A stretch of DNA of 64,000 bases from Smaragdicoccus niigatensis DSM 44881 = NBRC 103563 (GCF_000380645.1 NZ_AQXZ01000016.1:372001-436000); one strand, 5' to 3'; positions 38,249-48,886 are shown, counted from the stretch's first letter. Notes: a model not told the origin generated them from the letters alone. Translations and numbers: made by a program.

Positions 38249-38281
38249 CCAGGGCCTCGGGGCGTGCTCCCGGGGCCCTGG
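38249..38281 (+). terminator. Hairpin terminator after the SRPBCC gene
   Basis: CCAGGGCC-T-CGGG (38249-38261) pairs with CCCG-G-GGCCCTGG (38269-38281), a 13-position stem with one T-G wobble, 14 bases after the stop. Confidence 0.8.
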
Positions 38282-38302
38282 TCGTTGCCGCACAATGGTG
38301 CG

Positions 38303-39436
38303 ATGCGCATCCTCTTTTCGACCACTGCCGGCGAAGGCCACTTCGGGCCGATGGTGCCCTTCGCGCGGTCCGCGGTCGATGCCGGCCACGAGGTGGCCGT
38401 CGCCGCGCCTGAGTCGTTCGCCTCGTCCATCGCGTCGTCCGGTTTGAAGCACCTGCCCGTCGACGATGTCCCTGGTCATCTCATCGGCGCAGTGATGAGG
38501 CAGCTGCCAACGCTCCCCCGCGAAGAGGCGAACAAATTGGTCGTCGGCGAGGTCTTCGGCCGCCTCGACACCCAATTCGCGTTGCCGAAAATGCGCCAGA
38601 TCTTCCGGGACTTCCAGCCTGATGTCGTTCTGCGCGAACCGGCCGAGTTCGCGTCAGCCGTGGCCGCTGTCGAGACCGGTACCCGGTCGACGATCGTCGC
38701 AATCGGGGTCGACGAGGCGGACGGGTTCTACCGCGAAACAGTGCGACCAGCACTTCGCGACTTCGGGATCGACGACGATGCGGAAGTCTGGGACGTCCCG
38801 CAGGTCTCGCTCCTGCCGGCCTCGTTCGACTCTGTCAACAACGACCACATCGTCACGCGCTACCGCGACCTGCCTGCCAAACGAGTCGAACTGCCCGACT
38901 GGTGGAGCGGGAGCGACGCACCTCTCGCCTACGTCACATTCGGATCAGTCGCCGCCAACATGGGTCTGTTTCCCCGCCTGTACCAGCACGCGATCGACCA
39001 ACTGGCGAACCTCGACGTTCGCGGCCTGCTGACCATCGGCCGCAGTGCGGACCCGGCAGCCCTGGGCACACTCCCACCGAACGTCCATGTCGAACAATGG
39101 TTTCCACAAGCAGGCGCGCTTGCGCAAGCCGCCGTCGCGATCGGGCATGGCGGATTCGGCACAACCCTGGGCGCGTTGGTGGCCGGGGTCCCGAGCGTGG
39201 TCATGCCGCTGTTCTCGATCGACCAGTTCATCAACGCACGTCGTGTCGCCGAATGCGGACTCGGCTTCTCCCTCGACGGACTTGAATCGCCCGCTGCCGA
39301 CCCCGCCACCGCGGGCGACCTCGCCGCTGCCGTGCAAGAGGTCCTGACACACAACGAGATTCGCGAACGAGCCGAGAAGATGGCCGCCGAAATCGCCACT
39401 CTTCCCCTCGTCACCGACTTCCCGGCAACTCTCTAG
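38303..39436 (+). CDS. GT1-family glycosyltransferase (MGT/UGT-like)
   Basis: A 377-aa GT-B fold enzyme starting MRILFSTTAGEGHFGPMVPFARS, the acceptor-side motif of macrolide-type glycosyltransferases, with the donor motif GHGGFGTTLGALVAGVPSVVMPLFSIDQFINARRV at about 285-320. It should transfer a sugar from a nucleotide donor to a small hydrophobic acceptor. No sugar-biosynthesis genes nearby; acceptor unknown. ATG 38303 is the natural start. Confidence 0.9.
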   Translation: MRILFSTTAGEGHFGPMVPFARSAVDAGHEVAVAAPESFASSIASSGLKHLPVDDVPGHLIGAVMRQLPTLPREEANKLVVGEVFGRLDTQFALPKMRQIFRDFQPDVVLREPAEFASAVAAVETGTRSTIVAIGVDEADGFYRETVRPALRDFGIDDDAEVWDVPQVSLLPASFDSVNNDHIVTRYRDLPAKRVELPDWWSGSDAPLAYVTFGSVAANMGLFPRLYQHAIDQLANLDVRGLLTIGRSADPAALGTLPPNVHVEQWFPQAGALAQAAVAIGHGGFGTTLGALVAGVPSVVMPLFSIDQFINARRVAECGLGFSLDGLESPAADPATAGDLAAAVQEVLTHNEIRERAEKMAAEIATLPLVTDFPATL

Positions 39437-39501
39437 AAAACAGACAAACCGGAAAATTCGCTCGCGCTAAGTCTGCCTGGCGGCCGACACTGGATAGCGC
39501 T

Positions 39502-40791
39502 ATGTCAGAGCAGATCCAAACCGACGTCCGGCGCACACGACTGCCCCGGGCGCTGACCCCGTTCCGGCACCCGGCATACCGCCGACTCGGACTCGCACTC
39601 ACCCTGAACGTCTTCGCGCAGGGCGTGTGGGCCGTCGCGATCGTGTGGGAGGTCATCCGCATCGGGGGCGGACCGAGCGAACTGTCCGTCGTGACGGTCG
39701 CCGGTGCCGTCGGCCTGCTCGTGCCAGCCCTTCTCGGGGGCGTTGTCGCCGACCGCATTCCGCAGAAGCGCATTCTCGTCGGCGTCGCGATGGTCGAAAC
39801 GGCGTGCATGGGAATCGTCGCGCTGCTGTCGTGGACTGACCTGACCGAGATCTGGCATCTCGCCGTCATCGCATTCACGACCGGCGTGGCGATGGCGTTC
39901 TACTATCCGGCCTACACGGCCTGGCTGCCCGCCCTCGTGCCAGCGGAAGACCTGTTGGCGGTCAACGGTTTTGAGGGTGTCGTCCGGCCGACGATCGGAA
40001 ACGCGATCGGCCCCGGCGTCGGCGGTGTCGTCGTCGGTGCGGCGACTTCGTCGGCGGCGCTCGGCGTTGCCGCCGCGTCGAACCTCGCCGGCCTTGCGAT
40101 CCTCACGCTTGTTCCGCTCACCGCACTACGCCGGGACCTCGGCACCGCGAACAGCGGAAACGCGATCACGTCAGCCCTGTCCGACGTTCGCGAAGGCTTC
40201 GCCTACATGATGCGAACGCCGTGGCTACTCGCCACACTGCTGGCCGCGTCGATTCTCGTACTCGCCGTGATGGGTCCGATGGAAGTGCTCATCCCGTTCC
40301 TCGTCAAGGACAAGCTCGGCGGCGGACCCGACGACCACGCGATCGTGATCGCTGCGTTCGGAATCGGGGGTGCACTCGGCGCCCTGGTGATGGGCTCGCT
40401 CAGACTTCCACGGCGGTATCTGACCTTCATCAACCTCATGTGGGGTGTCGGCTGCCTACCGTTCATCGTCATCGCGATGGCACCGAGCGTCTGGGTCGTC
40501 GCCGGAGCTGCGGCCGTCATCGGTGCAACCTTTTCGGCACCGATGGTCGTGTGGGGAACGCTTCTGCAGCAACGAGTTCCGCCGGAGCTGCTGGGCCGGG
40601 TGTCGTCGCTCGACTTCTTCGTGTCCATCAGCTTGATGCCGGTGTCGATGGCCCTCGCCGGTCCGGTGTCGGCTGCCATCGGCATGACCACGACATTCGT
40701 CGTCGCGGCGATTGTTCCCATCGTGGTTTCCGTTTCGGCCATCCTTCTCGCGAGACTCCCACAGGACGAACTGGCGAACCCCCTGACCTAA
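39502..40791 (+). CDS. MFS transporter (MFS_3/EntS-like)
   Basis: A 429-aa permease with about 12 membrane helices. FRHPAYRRLGLALTLNVFAQGVWAVAIVW and GGVVADRIPQKRILV (the loop 2-3 motif) are typical of the MFS_3 group, which includes enterobactin exporter EntS and macrolide efflux proteins. Nine bases separate its stop from the metallo-hydrolase GTG, so both are probably cotranscribed. Substrate unknown. Confidence 0.9.
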   Translation: MSEQIQTDVRRTRLPRALTPFRHPAYRRLGLALTLNVFAQGVWAVAIVWEVIRIGGGPSELSVVTVAGAVGLLVPALLGGVVADRIPQKRILVGVAMVETACMGIVALLSWTDLTEIWHLAVIAFTTGVAMAFYYPAYTAWLPALVPAEDLLAVNGFEGVVRPTIGNAIGPGVGGVVVGAATSSAALGVAAASNLAGLAILTLVPLTALRRDLGTANSGNAITSALSDVREGFAYMMRTPWLLATLLAASILVLAVMGPMEVLIPFLVKDKLGGGPDDHAIVIAAFGIGGALGALVMGSLRLPRRYLTFINLMWGVGCLPFIVIAMAPSVWVVAGAAAVIGATFSAPMVVWGTLLQQRVPPELLGRVSSLDFFVSISLMPVSMALAGPVSAAIGMTTTFVVAAIVPIVVSVSAILLARLPQDELANPLT

Positions 40792-40800
40792 GCTGGGCGC

Positions 40801-41514
40801 GTGACCGAGAACCGCCTGTACTTCCGTCAGCTCCTGGCCGGCCGCGACTTCGCCCTCGGCGACCCGATCGCGACTCAGATGCGCAATTTCGCGTACCTGA
40901 TCGGCGACCGGGAAACCGGTGACTGCGTCGTCGTCGACCCGGCCTACGCCGCTCAGGATCTGATCGACGTCGCTGCCGAAGACGGCATGAACGTCTCCGG
41001 CGTGCTCGTGACCCACCACCACCCGGACCACATCGGCGGCTCGATGCTGGGCTTCAACCTCAAGGGCCTGGCCGAACTGCTCGAGACAACGCAGGTCGCG
41101 GTACACGTCAACGAGAACGAAAAGCCCTGGGTGGCAAGGGTTACCGGCATCGCGGAGAGCGAATTGACGGGACATTCGCACCGCGACAAGATCTCCGTCG
41201 GCGCAATCGAGATCGAACTCCTGCACACACCAGGTCACACGCCGGGTAGCCAGTGCTTCCTGCTCGACGGCCACCTCGTCGCGGGCGACACACTTTTCCT
41301 GGACGGCTGCGGACGCACCGATTTCCCGGGCGGCGACTCCGATGAGATCTACCGAAGCCTCCAGAACCTGGCGGCGCTCGAGAACGATCCCGTCGTATTT
41401 CCGGGGCACTGGTACTCCCCCGCGCCCTCGGCGAAACTGTCCGAGGTTCGCGGCTCGAACTACGTATTCCGCCCGAAATCGCTCGCCGATTGGCGCGCCA
41501 TGATGGGCGGATAA
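40801..41514 (+). CDS. Metallo-beta-lactamase-fold hydrolase (glyoxalase II-like)
   Basis: A 237-aa MBL-fold protein with the metal motif H72-H-H74-P-D76-H77, a GH at LLHTPGHTPGSQCFLLDGHLVAGDTLF and FPGHWYSPAPSA near the C-terminus. The family covers hydroxyacylglutathione/mycothiol thioester hydrolases and related enzymes. GTG start after a 9-bp gap. Seven bases separate its stop from the convergent lpqH-like gene. Confidence 0.9.
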   Translation: MTENRLYFRQLLAGRDFALGDPIATQMRNFAYLIGDRETGDCVVVDPAYAAQDLIDVAAEDGMNVSGVLVTHHHPDHIGGSMLGFNLKGLAELLETTQVAVHVNENEKPWVARVTGIAESELTGHSHRDKISVGAIEIELLHTPGHTPGSQCFLLDGHLVAGDTLFLDGCGRTDFPGGDSDEIYRSLQNLAALENDPVVFPGHWYSPAPSAKLSEVRGSNYVFRPKSLADWRAMMGG

Positions 41515-41521
41515 ACCGTCG

Positions 41522-42013
41522 TTATTGGATGACGTTGTCGCACGCGAAAACGATGTCGAACGACTGAGTCATCGTTCCGTCGTCGCTCATGTTCATGCCC
41601 ATATTGGACATATCCATGCTGGCCGAAGTGCCTTCGCCCTTGACGGTGTATTTCTTCCCGCTGACGGTGACGTCGGCATGGCCGGCTGAACTCATTCCAC
41701 CGGCCTGGCCATACGCGAGGGCGTAGGCGCCGCCATTCACACCGCCCTTCGAACCTGCGAGGGTCACCGCGCTAACGGTCTTTCCGTCGGCGTTGAGCGT
41801 TGCCCCGACGGAGAACTTTCCGTACTTGCCGTTGTTCTCGTCAGCAAGTGTCAAGGCAATGGCATTGCCCTGCTTGGCGCATGTGACGGAATACGAACCC
41901 GAAACATCCTGGCCGTCGATGGACACCTTCGAATTACTCGAGGCGCTCGAACATCCGGCCACAGCGAGCAGCGCAGCCAAAACTGCAACTCCACCAGGAA
42001 TGGTGTTCCGCAT
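41522..42013 (-). CDS. LpqH-type (19 kDa antigen family) lipoprotein
   Basis: A 163-aa exported lipoprotein: MRNTIPGGVAVLAALLAVAGCSS has a lipobox VAGC, then a Ser-rich linker, then the LpqH domain (VSIDGQDVSGSYSVTCAKQGNAIAL, two conserved Cys, C-terminal DIVFACDNV). An unusual Met-rich segment (SMDMSNMGMNMSDDGTM) sits near the end. The ATG at 42013 has GAGGA eight bases upstream, better than GTG 42028. LpqH proteins are surface antigens of mycobacteria. Confidence 0.9.
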   Translation of the reverse strand: MRNTIPGGVAVLAALLAVAGCSSASSNSKVSIDGQDVSGSYSVTCAKQGNAIALTLADENNGKYGKFSVGATLNADGKTVSAVTLAGSKGGVNGGAYALAYGQAGGMSSAGHADVTVSGKKYTVKGEGTSASMDMSNMGMNMSDDGTMTQSFDIVFACDNVIQ

Positions 42014-42097
42014 GTTCGAGTTCCTCACGACGGCGAGATATTTAGTGCGATCTAAGCACCGCCGAGGGAACTCGAACTGAAATGACGCGATTTTAAA

Positions 42098-43195
42098 TTA
42101 GTGAATCTTCATCATCCAGTTGTGGGTGTCGGCGAAAAGGCCACGCTGAATTCCCGTGAGGGTATCGCGAAGTGCCATCGTCACATCGCCGGTGGCACCA
42201 CCAGCGATAGCGAATTCACCGTCCGCCGACTTGACCCATCCGAGCGGGGTGATGACCGCGGCAGTTCCGCAGCCGAAAGCCTCGGTGATTTCGCCTGACG
42301 CAGACTTTTCCTTGAGTTCCGCAATCGAAATCCGTCGTTCTTCGACCTCGAATCCGGCGTCCGCCGCGAGCGTCAACAGACTGTCGCGCGTAATGCCGGC
42401 AAGCAGCGAACCCGACAGTGCCGGAGTCACGAGCTTGGCATCGCCACCCGAACCGTAGACGAAGAACAGGTTGTTGGTGCCCATCTCTTCGATCCACACG
42501 CGCTCGATTCCATCAAGCCAAATGACCTGGTCACAGCCCTCATCGAGCGACTGCTGCTGGGCCAACAGCGACGCCGCGTAGTTGCCCGCGAACTTCGCCT
42601 CGCCGGTTCCACCGGGAACCGCACGGACATATTCCGTCGAGACCCACACCTTGACCGGTTTCACGCCGCCCTTGAAGTACACACCTGCCGGAGACGCGAG
42701 CACCATGTAGCGGTAAGTCGACGACGGCTTGACCCCGAGACCGACCTCCGTGGCGAACATGAACGGACGCAGGTACAGAGCGTCCTCGCCACCGGCCGCC
42801 GGAACCCACTCGTGGTCAACCGCGAGGAGCTGCTTGATCGACTCGATGAACAGCTCGGTCGGGAGCTCGGCCATCGCCATGCGGCGCGCAGAGCGCTGGA
42901 AACGCTCGGCATTCGATTCGATGCGGAAGGTCGCAATGCTGCCATCGGGCTGGCGGTAGGCCTTGAGCCCCTCGAAGATCGCTTGGCCGTAGTGCAGAAC
43001 GAACGAAGCCGGGGACAGTTCGATCGAGCTGACCGGCATCACCTGAGCGTTGTGCCAGCCCTTGTCGACCGAGTAGTCGATGCTGACCATGTGGTCGGTG
43101 AAGTACTTACCGAATCCGGGATCGGCCAATACCTTCGCCCGGTCCTCCGCAGACAGCGGCGAGGGATGCGGGACACGGGTAAACGCGATCGTCAT
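42098..43195 (-). CDS. ilvE: Branched-chain amino acid aminotransferase
   Basis: A 365-aa fold-type IV PLP aminotransferase that makes Leu, Ile and Val from their 2-oxo acids with glutamate. Key features: ALHYGQ-type segment [23 protein letters not shown], the Schiff-base Lys201 in [13 protein letters not shown], and [19 protein letters not shown] at 43195 chosen over an upstream Met at 43213. It neighbours gcvT on the same strand as in M. tuberculosis (Rv2210c-Rv2211c). Confidence 0.96.
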   Translation of the reverse strand: MTIAFTRVPHPSPLSAEDRAKVLADPGFGKYFTDHMVSIDYSVDKGWHNAQVMPVSSIELSPASFVLHYGQAIFEGLKAYRQPDGSIATFRIESNAERFQRSARRMAMAELPTELFIESIKQLLAVDHEWVPAAGGEDALYLRPFMFATEVGLGVKPSSTYRYMVLASPAGVYFKGGVKPVKVWVSTEYVRAVPGGTGEAKFAGNYAASLLAQQQSLDEGCDQVIWLDGIERVWIEEMGTNNLFFVYGSGGDAKLVTPALSGSLLAGITRDSLLTLAADAGFEVEERRISIAELKEKSASGEITEAFGCGTAAVITPLGWVKSADGEFAIAGGATGDVTMALRDTLTGIQRGLFADTHNWMMKIH

Positions 43196-43238
43196 GGCGA
43201 GGATTCTAGTCAAAGATCGCGAATGCCTCTCGCCGCCC

Positions 43239-44327
43239 TTACTTCGTGCGAACGTCCACGAACGGGGGCCGGACGACCTCGCACTCGAGGCTTCGACCGC
43301 GAACGTCCACCTCGACTCGATCTCCAGGCTTCAGCCCAGCGGCAGAGTCCAGCAACGCCAACGCAATTCCGACTTTGAGGGTGGGCGAGAACGTTCCGGA
43401 CGTGGTCTCGCCGACCACGTCGTCGCCGCGCTTGACCGTGAGGTGCGCGCGCAACACACCGCGACCGACGGCCTTCAGACCGAGCAGCGTTCGCTTCACA
43501 CCGGCGGACTTCTGGGCGGTGAGTGCGTCCTTGCCCCAGAACGCGTCTTTACCCCACCCGATTGCCCAGCCGACGCGCGCCTCTAGCGGCGAGATGTCCA
43601 GCGAAAGGTCCTGCCCGTGGAGTGGATACCCCATCTCCGTGCGGAGGGTGTCACGCGCTCCCAGCCCAGCGAGCTCGGCACCTTGAGCCTGTAGCGCCCG
43701 AAAAACTCTCTCGGCACGGTCCCATGGCGGTAGCAGTTCATATCCATGTTCGCCGGTGTACCCAGTTCGGCAGACGCGCACCGGAATCCCCTCGAACTCG
43801 GCGTCGGCGAATGCCATGTACTCCATGTCGGTCGGCAGGCCCAGAGCGCCGACGACCTCGGCCGACCTGGGGCCCTGAACCGCAAGAACGGCGTACTCCC
43901 GGTGCTGGTTGGTCACCGTGATTCCGTCTGGAGCAGCGGCCTGCAGCTTTGCGACAACCGCCGCCGTGTTCGCGGCGTTCGGGACGAGGAAGATCTCGTC
44001 CTCGGAGACGTAGTACGCGATGATGTCGTCGAGGACGCCCCCATTGTCGACGCAACACAGTGTGTACTGCGCCTTACCTGGACCAACCTTGTCGAGGTCG
44101 TTGGTGAGCGCCGAGTTGACGAAGTCCTTCGCGCCCGGCCCCTTGACCAGCGCCTTTCCCAGGTGGCTCACGTCGAACAAGCCCACCGACGTCCGCGTCG
44201 CATTGTGCTCAGCGACGGTGCCGGCATAGCTGACCGGCATCGACCAACCGCCGAACGGCGCGAACGTCGCCCCGAACTCGGTGTGTACGGCGTTGAGTGG
44301 TCCCTGGAGAAGCTCGGCGTCGCCCAT
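43239..44327 (-). CDS. gcvT: Glycine cleavage system T protein (aminomethyltransferase)
   Basis: A 362-aa tetrahydrofolate-dependent aminomethyltransferase of the glycine cleavage complex. [40 protein letters not shown] and [11 protein letters not shown] are typical; the C-terminal barrel domain ([18 protein letters not shown] ... [11 protein letters not shown]) is complete. ATG 44327 selected; the frame runs 14 codons further without support. The other gcv genes are not in the window. Confidence 0.95.
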   Translation of the reverse strand: MGDAELLQGPLNAVHTEFGATFAPFGGWSMPVSYAGTVAEHNATRTSVGLFDVSHLGKALVKGPGAKDFVNSALTNDLDKVGPGKAQYTLCCVDNGGVLDDIIAYYVSEDEIFLVPNAANTAAVVAKLQAAAPDGITVTNQHREYAVLAVQGPRSAEVVGALGLPTDMEYMAFADAEFEGIPVRVCRTGYTGEHGYELLPPWDRAERVFRALQAQGAELAGLGARDTLRTEMGYPLHGQDLSLDISPLEARVGWAIGWGKDAFWGKDALTAQKSAGVKRTLLGLKAVGRGVLRAHLTVKRGDDVVGETTSGTFSPTLKVGIALALLDSAAGLKPGDRVEVDVRGRSLECEVVRPPFVDVRTK

Positions 44328-44387
44328 GGCGTGAAGGTTAGCGAACGAGTACCGCGAGAACCGCCGCACTGCCGATACGGTGAGTCC

Positions 44388-45485
44388 GTGAATTCGCGGT
44401 CAGTCACCCAGTGCATCGCCCTCGGTGCGGGCGGCGGCCTGCTCGCCGTGTCCTTGAAGCCGCAGTGGACCCTTCTCATGCCCTGGGATTCGACAGCTGT
44501 CGCCATCGCGATCGCAGCCGCGATCTGCGCACTCTTCGCGCACCAACCCCGTTGGCTTCAAGGTGGCGCAAGTGCCGGGATCGCCCTACTCATAGGCCAG
44601 CAATTCGTCCTCACAAGTGTGAATCTCGGCCTCTTCGGAGTCGCTCTTTTACTCGGTTGCCTCGCCGGTTTGGCGAGGTCGCCAGAACTGCAATGTGCGC
44701 TCGGCGCAGGCGTGATGCTCGGGATGGCGCTCGATGGTGCCCGGCTCGGGATGCCACGGCGCTACGCCGACTACGAGCCGTCGCACAGCTTCTGGTCGGG
44801 TTCAACGGAGGTCGCGGGCCTCGTTCTCGCGGGCATCACCCTGATCGCGTTGCTGTGGGCGAAGTGGTCCGGAGGAAAACAGGCAAGTGCACAAGTTCTT
44901 GCGGTGTGCGTAGCGCTGCCGCTTGTGGTTCTGTTCGAGACCCAGCTGATGCACTCGACCATCTTCGCGGTAGTGGCCGCCGCAACGCTCATCGCTGCCG
45001 CATTTCTGCTTCCCGGTAGTTCCGGGCTCGTCGTCTTGGCCGGCGGGACGATTGCGATCGCACCGTTCAGGTCCGCATACCCTTCCCCCGTTCTTGCCCT
45101 GGCGCTATGCGTGGCCATCATCGCCGGGCTCGTTCTCGGACGACGATGGCCGCACGTCCCGACCGGAATTGTCGTTGTGGCACTGGCCGTTTCACCCGCA
45201 CTGCTGAGCATGAACGGGCTCGCGACCGTCGCTCTGCTGATTGGCGCGCTCGGCGCGGCATACGCATTCGCCTCGGCGGTGGACGTGCCTGCGGCGGTCC
45301 TCGCCGTCGGAATCGCAGTCCCGTTCTTCCCGACCGTGGTCGAGCGCGTGAACTTCGGCTGGACGGCCTACACGCCACTCACGGACCTGCCGACGCACTT
45401 TACGATCCTGACGAATGGCTGGCTCCCTGCACTGATTCTGGCGGCGTACGCCGGCGCCGCGTTCGTTCTCACGCGACTCCGGTGA
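44388..45485 (+). CDS. Polytopic membrane protein of unknown function
   Basis: A 365-aa protein with around 11-12 hydrophobic segments and short loops, starting GTG 44388 right after the divergent gcvT start. I recognise no family motif; composition suggests a transporter-like or enzyme-like integral membrane protein. It occupies the position between gcvT and pepA where M. tuberculosis has the adenylate cyclase gene Rv2212. The aminopeptidase gene starts 49 bp downstream. Confidence 0.8.
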   Translation: MNSRSVTQCIALGAGGGLLAVSLKPQWTLLMPWDSTAVAIAIAAAICALFAHQPRWLQGGASAGIALLIGQQFVLTSVNLGLFGVALLLGCLAGLARSPELQCALGAGVMLGMALDGARLGMPRRYADYEPSHSFWSGSTEVAGLVLAGITLIALLWAKWSGGKQASAQVLAVCVALPLVVLFETQLMHSTIFAVVAAATLIAAAFLLPGSSGLVVLAGGTIAIAPFRSAYPSPVLALALCVAIIAGLVLGRRWPHVPTGIVVVALAVSPALLSMNGLATVALLIGALGAAYAFASAVDVPAAVLAVGIAVPFFPTVVERVNFGWTAYTPLTDLPTHFTILTNGWLPALILAAYAGAAFVLTRLR

Positions 45486-45534
45486 CCCAACCCACATACG
45501 ATCGAGCCTGCCGAGCACGACGAGAGGATCTACT

Positions 45535-46965
45535 TTGACTGCCATCCGCCCCACGATCAACGCCGGATTCCCCGAGAACCACCCGGACGTCCTGATCATC
45601 GGCATCCGGAGCAACGACGAGGGCATCGAGATCGCGACTCCGGTCAACGGTCTGCCGGAAGACCTCGCTGAGCAGCTCGCCGCCGTCGGCGCAAAGGGCA
45701 CGGCCGAAGAGGTCACCCGGATTCCCGGGAACGGCGACTACAAGAGCATCCTCGCGGTCGGCGTGGGCGACACCGACGAAGCTGTGCGCAAGGCAGCCGG
45801 CGTCGCAGCACGTGCGCTCAAGGGTGGAACCGCGTGCTCCGCGCTCGGCGAACTCGACGTCGAAGCCGCCGTGGTCGGCCACTACCTCGGCGCGTACAGC
45901 TTCACCGAGTTCAAGACGGGCGACTCGAAGGAGCCGCCGTCGATCTTCATGCTCACCGAAGAAGACTCCGAGGACGCCGTCGCGCGCGGACTCATCATCG
46001 CCGAAGCGGTCGCGGCCACCCGCGACTTCGTCAACACTCCGCCGAGTCACCTATACCCTGCCGAGTTTGCCTCGCGCGCAAAGGTTCTCGCCGAGGAAGC
46101 CGGGCTTGAGGTCGAAGTCCTCGACGACGAACAGCTCATCGACCGCGGATATGGCGGCATCATCGGCGTCGGCAAGGGCTCGTCGCGCCTCCCCCGCCTG
46201 GTGCGGATCACCTACCAGTACTCAGACGATGCGCCCCTCGTGGCGCTGGTCGGCAAGGGCATCACCTTCGACACCGGCGGCATCTCGATCAAGCCGGCCG
46301 CGAGCATGGACGTGATGACCTGCGACATGGCCGGGGCTGCCGCGGTCATCGCGTCGATCGTGGCCGCAGCGAAACTCGGCGTGAAGGTCAACGTCACCGC
46401 GACGGTCCCGATGGCGGAGAACATGCCGTCGGGAACGGCCCAGCGGCCGGGCGATGTGCTCACCCAGTATGGCGGCACGACCGTCGAAGTCCTCAACACC
46501 GATGCCGAAGGTCGACTGATTCTCGCGGACGCCATTGTTCGTGCGTGCGAGGACGACCCCCAGTACCTCATCGACACCGCCACGCTGACCGGTGCGCAGC
46601 AGGTCGCGTTGGGTAACCGCACGCCGGGCGTCATGGGCACGACCGACTTCCGCGACCGCGTGGCCCGGATCTCGCAGAGTGTCGGGGAAGGTGGCTGGGC
46701 CATGCCGCTACCGGAAGAACTGCGCTCCGACCTCGACTCCAAGGTCGCTGACCTGGCCAACGTCACGAACCACCGCTACGGCGGCATGCTCTCGGCTGGA
46801 TTGTTCCTCAAGGAGTTCGTCCCCGAGGGCGTCGAGTGGGCGCACGTCGACATCGCGGGACCGGCGTACAACACCGGCGGACCGTGGGGCTACACCGGCA
46901 AGGGCGGCACCGGCGTTCCCGTGCGGACGATTCTCGCGGTGTTGGAGGACATCGCGGGAGCCTGA
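45535..46965 (+). CDS. pepA: Leucyl aminopeptidase (peptidase M17)
   Basis: A 476-aa cytosolic M17 aminopeptidase releasing N-terminal residues from peptides. The two-metal site is intact: K241 in [12 protein letters not shown]246, and the signature N321-T-D323-A-E325-G-R327. TTG start with GAGAGGA upstream. It matches M. tuberculosis PepB (Rv2213) in position. A hairpin 56 bases downstream ends transcription. Confidence 0.95.
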   Translation: MTAIRPTINAGFPENHPDVLIIGIRSNDEGIEIATPVNGLPEDLAEQLAAVGAKGTAEEVTRIPGNGDYKSILAVGVGDTDEAVRKAAGVAARALKGGTACSALGELDVEAAVVGHYLGAYSFTEFKTGDSKEPPSIFMLTEEDSEDAVARGLIIAEAVAATRDFVNTPPSHLYPAEFASRAKVLAEEAGLEVEVLDDEQLIDRGYGGIIGVGKGSSRLPRLVRITYQYSDDAPLVALVGKGITFDTGGISIKPAASMDVMTCDMAGAAAVIASIVAAAKLGVKVNVTATVPMAENMPSGTAQRPGDVLTQYGGTTVEVLNTDAEGRLILADAIVRACEDDPQYLIDTATLTGAQQVALGNRTPGVMGTTDFRDRVARISQSVGEGGWAMPLPEELRSDLDSKVADLANVTNHRYGGMLSAGLFLKEFVPEGVEWAHVDIAGPAYNTGGPWGYTGKGGTGVPVRTILAVLEDIAGA

Positions 46966-47021
46966 CCCGCTGCCGTGCACCCTCACGTCCCTTGTCGTTC
47001 GACGATTTGGGGCCCTGAGGG

Positions 47022-47051
47022 TGCAGATCGGCCCCCGACGACCGATCTGCA
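47022..47051. terminator. Terminator hairpin between pepA and the convergent small gene
   Basis: TGCAGATCGG (47022-47031) pairs with CCGATCTGCA (47042-47051) around a 10-base loop. A weaker outer repeat, GCACCCTCA near 46977 with TGAGGGTGC near 47016, precedes it. Confidence 0.75.
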
Positions 47052-47056
47052 GGCTT

Positions 47057-47374
47057 TCAGTCGTCGAGAAGTCGACGTTCGATGATCTTGCGGCGAGCGT
47101 CGAAATCCCGCATGCGCTGCGGATACCCGGTTTTGCGCACGTCGTAGACCGGAATCTTCAGCTCAGCGCTCAGGCGTTGCGCGCCGCGCTCACCCACGAC
47201 GCGGCGCGTCCACTCGCCATCGTGCGCAACGAGAACCGCCGTCACTTCGGTGACGGTGGTCTTCGGCTCGACATAGGCCTCGACGCCGTAATGCGAACGA
47301 ACCCAATGCTGCAAGTACGCCGCGTCAGCGGCGCTGACGTTCGCCTTGCTTCGCCGTCGTCGAAAGATTCCCAC
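47057..47374 (-). CDS. Conserved hypothetical protein
   Basis: A 105-aa basic protein starting MGIFRRRRSK, followed by a mixed alpha/beta domain with VGERGAQRLSAELKIPVYDVRKTGYPQRMRDFDAR. The latter segment looks conserved in actinobacteria but I cannot assign a function. GTG start at 47374. Convergent with pepA. Confidence 0.75.
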   Translation of the reverse strand: MGIFRRRRSKANVSAADAAYLQHWVRSHYGVEAYVEPKTTVTEVTAVLVAHDGEWTRRVVGERGAQRLSAELKIPVYDVRKTGYPQRMRDFDARRKIIERRLLDD

Positions 47375-47486
47375 GCATCCATGGTGCCAGCTCCGGCTGT
47401 GGGCCTCGTTCGGTGTCTCTGTGCGGTTGCTGTGAGGTCATCCCCGAACGGTTTTGACGTTCCTTCGTGGCGGGTAATCCGATGAG

Positions 47487-47843
47487 GTGAACAGTCCGGA
47501 TCGAGAAAAGCAGGTCTGCCGCGCGTGCATGTACGGCCTCGGATTTCTCGTTGCGGCCACGGCGCTGTGCATTGTCTGCGTTGTCTGGGTTGCCAACGAC
47601 CCGAATACCTGCGCTCTCACAACGACCCCAGGATGTTCGAGAATCGGCTGGGCCACTTTGGTATTCGCGCCGTTCGCGATTCTCCTGCTCGGGAGTGCGG
47701 GGGCCGCTATCCAAACCTTCCGGTCCTACCGCAACGGTGATGAATACCAGCAGTGGCACATTGTCATGTGGCTGCTGCTCGTGTGCATGGTTACGTACGT
47801 CGGATTCTCCGGCTCCGCATGGGCGGGCGCGGGAATCAACTGA
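47487..47843 (+). CDS. Small three-helix membrane protein
   Basis: A 118-aa protein starting GTG with membrane segments at about 15-35, 52-72 and 88-108 and four cysteines, two of them in the first outer loop (NTCALTTTPGC). No family recognised. Divergent from the 47057 gene by 112 bp. Confidence 0.7.
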   Translation: MNSPDREKQVCRACMYGLGFLVAATALCIVCVVWVANDPNTCALTTTPGCSRIGWATLVFAPFAILLLGSAGAAIQTFRSYRNGDEYQQWHIVMWLLLVCMVTYVGFSGSAWAGAGIN

Positions 47844-47848
47844 GGCGC

Positions 47849-48064
47849 TCAGAAGTGGCGAACACGCTTCAGGTGGAACCCGTGATGGACTTCGGAGTGA
47901 TGCAGCAGCAAGCCGGCCGCACCGAAGAAGACGAACGCCACGAGCGCACTGATCAAGGCCAGTGTCTCTTGTTGGGCGGACGAAGCGACATACGCAACCG
48001 GAATGCAGGCCACCGACAACACGAGTGCGGCAAAGCCAAGCCAGCCATCGAGTTCTTGATGCAT
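47849..48064 (-). CDS. Small two-helix membrane protein
   Basis: A 71-aa protein with two membrane helices (about 8-28 and 34-53) and a His-rich end (LLHHSEVHHGFHLKR) that could bind a metal. GGGAGTTTGC upstream offers a ribosome site. Convergent with the preceding gene, 5 bp gap. No family recognised. Confidence 0.68.
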   Translation of the reverse strand: MHQELDGWLGFAALVLSVACIPVAYVASSAQQETLALISALVAFVFFGAAGLLLHHSEVHHGFHLKRVRHF

Positions 48065-48191
48065 CGCAAACTCCCTTCCTCTCCATCGTCCTACCCCCGC
48101 CGGACCTCGGCAAACGTGACCTCAGCGATGGTTTGCCCGCCTGCAGGTCGGGTACGTCGATTGAGTTGAATCACGACGCAGGGAGGACGAC

Positions 48192-48734
48192 ATGTCTGAG
48201 CACTCGATCCGGGACGGCGTCCTACACGCGGTCGAGAACGTCGCGGAGACCCTCAAGGAAGGCACGGCCGCAGCGGTCGGCAAGGAAGCCCACCTGGGGA
48301 AGGCGTCGTCGCATGGCGCCTCCGTCGCACGGGACATCATGTCGACGAACGTCGAGTGCGCCCGCACGACAGACAGCGTCGCCAGCATTGCGCGGCGTCT
48401 GACTGACCTGAACATCGGGTCGATGCCGATCTGCGGCGAAGACGGTCTCTTGCACGGCATGATCACCGACCGGGACATCGTCACGAAGGTTGTCGCGAAG
48501 GGCTTCGACCCAGCAGCGACGTACGTCGGTGAGATCACTGAGGATCGGATCGTCACGGTCGAAGCAGACGATCCGCTGTCAGATGTTCTGCGCACGATGT
48601 CGGAGAACCATGTTCGCCGGGTTCCCGTGATCGAGAATCGCCGGATCGTCGGAATCGTCGCGCAGGCAGATCTGTCTCGAACGATGACGCATTCGATGGT
48701 CGGCGAACTGGTCGAGCAGGTCTCGACGCCTTAG
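48192..48734 (+). CDS. CBS-domain protein
   Basis: A 180-aa cytosolic protein with a tandem CBS pair: ARDIMSTNVECARTTDSVASIARRLTDLNIGSMPICGEDGLLHGMITDRDI and YVGEITEDRIVTVEADDPLSDVLRTMSENHVRRVPVIENRRIVGIVAQADL. CBS pairs bind adenosine nucleotides; related hypoxic-response proteins exist in mycobacteria. An N-terminal 35-residue helix precedes. GGGAGG lies before the ATG. Stop overlaps the convergent DUF6131-like gene by four bases. Confidence 0.9.
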   Translation: MSEHSIRDGVLHAVENVAETLKEGTAAAVGKEAHLGKASSHGASVARDIMSTNVECARTTDSVASIARRLTDLNIGSMPICGEDGLLHGMITDRDIVTKVVAKGFDPAATYVGEITEDRIVTVEADDPLSDVLRTMSENHVRRVPVIENRRIVGIVAQADLSRTMTHSMVGELVEQVSTP

Positions 48735-48886
48735 TACCAATAACGCCGTCTCATCAGGTGATATTCGGTCTCGTCGATAAACCACAACACGGCCCCGATG
48801 ACGACTGCGATGATCCCCAAGGTCCACAGAATCGGCACGGCGAACAAGTATCCGAGGATGAGAAGTACGACTCCCAATGCGAGCAT
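48731..48886 (-). CDS. DUF6131-like very small membrane protein
   Basis: A 51-aa protein, MLALGVVLLILGYLFAV-type two-helix hairpin ending in a basic aromatic tail (HLMRRRYWY), as in the small DUF6131 proteins of actinobacteria. The start at 48886 is set by AGGAGGT six bases upstream; a longer frame to 48925 is rejected. Confidence 0.78.
   Translation of the reverse strand: MLALGVVLLILGYLFAVPILWTLGIIAVVIGAVLWFIDETEYHLMRRRYWY

Noticed and set aside
43746-44387. Upstream extension of the membrane protein at 44388
   Set aside because: Antisense to gcvT and without membrane segments; GTG 44388 gives a protein that begins with normal membrane topology.
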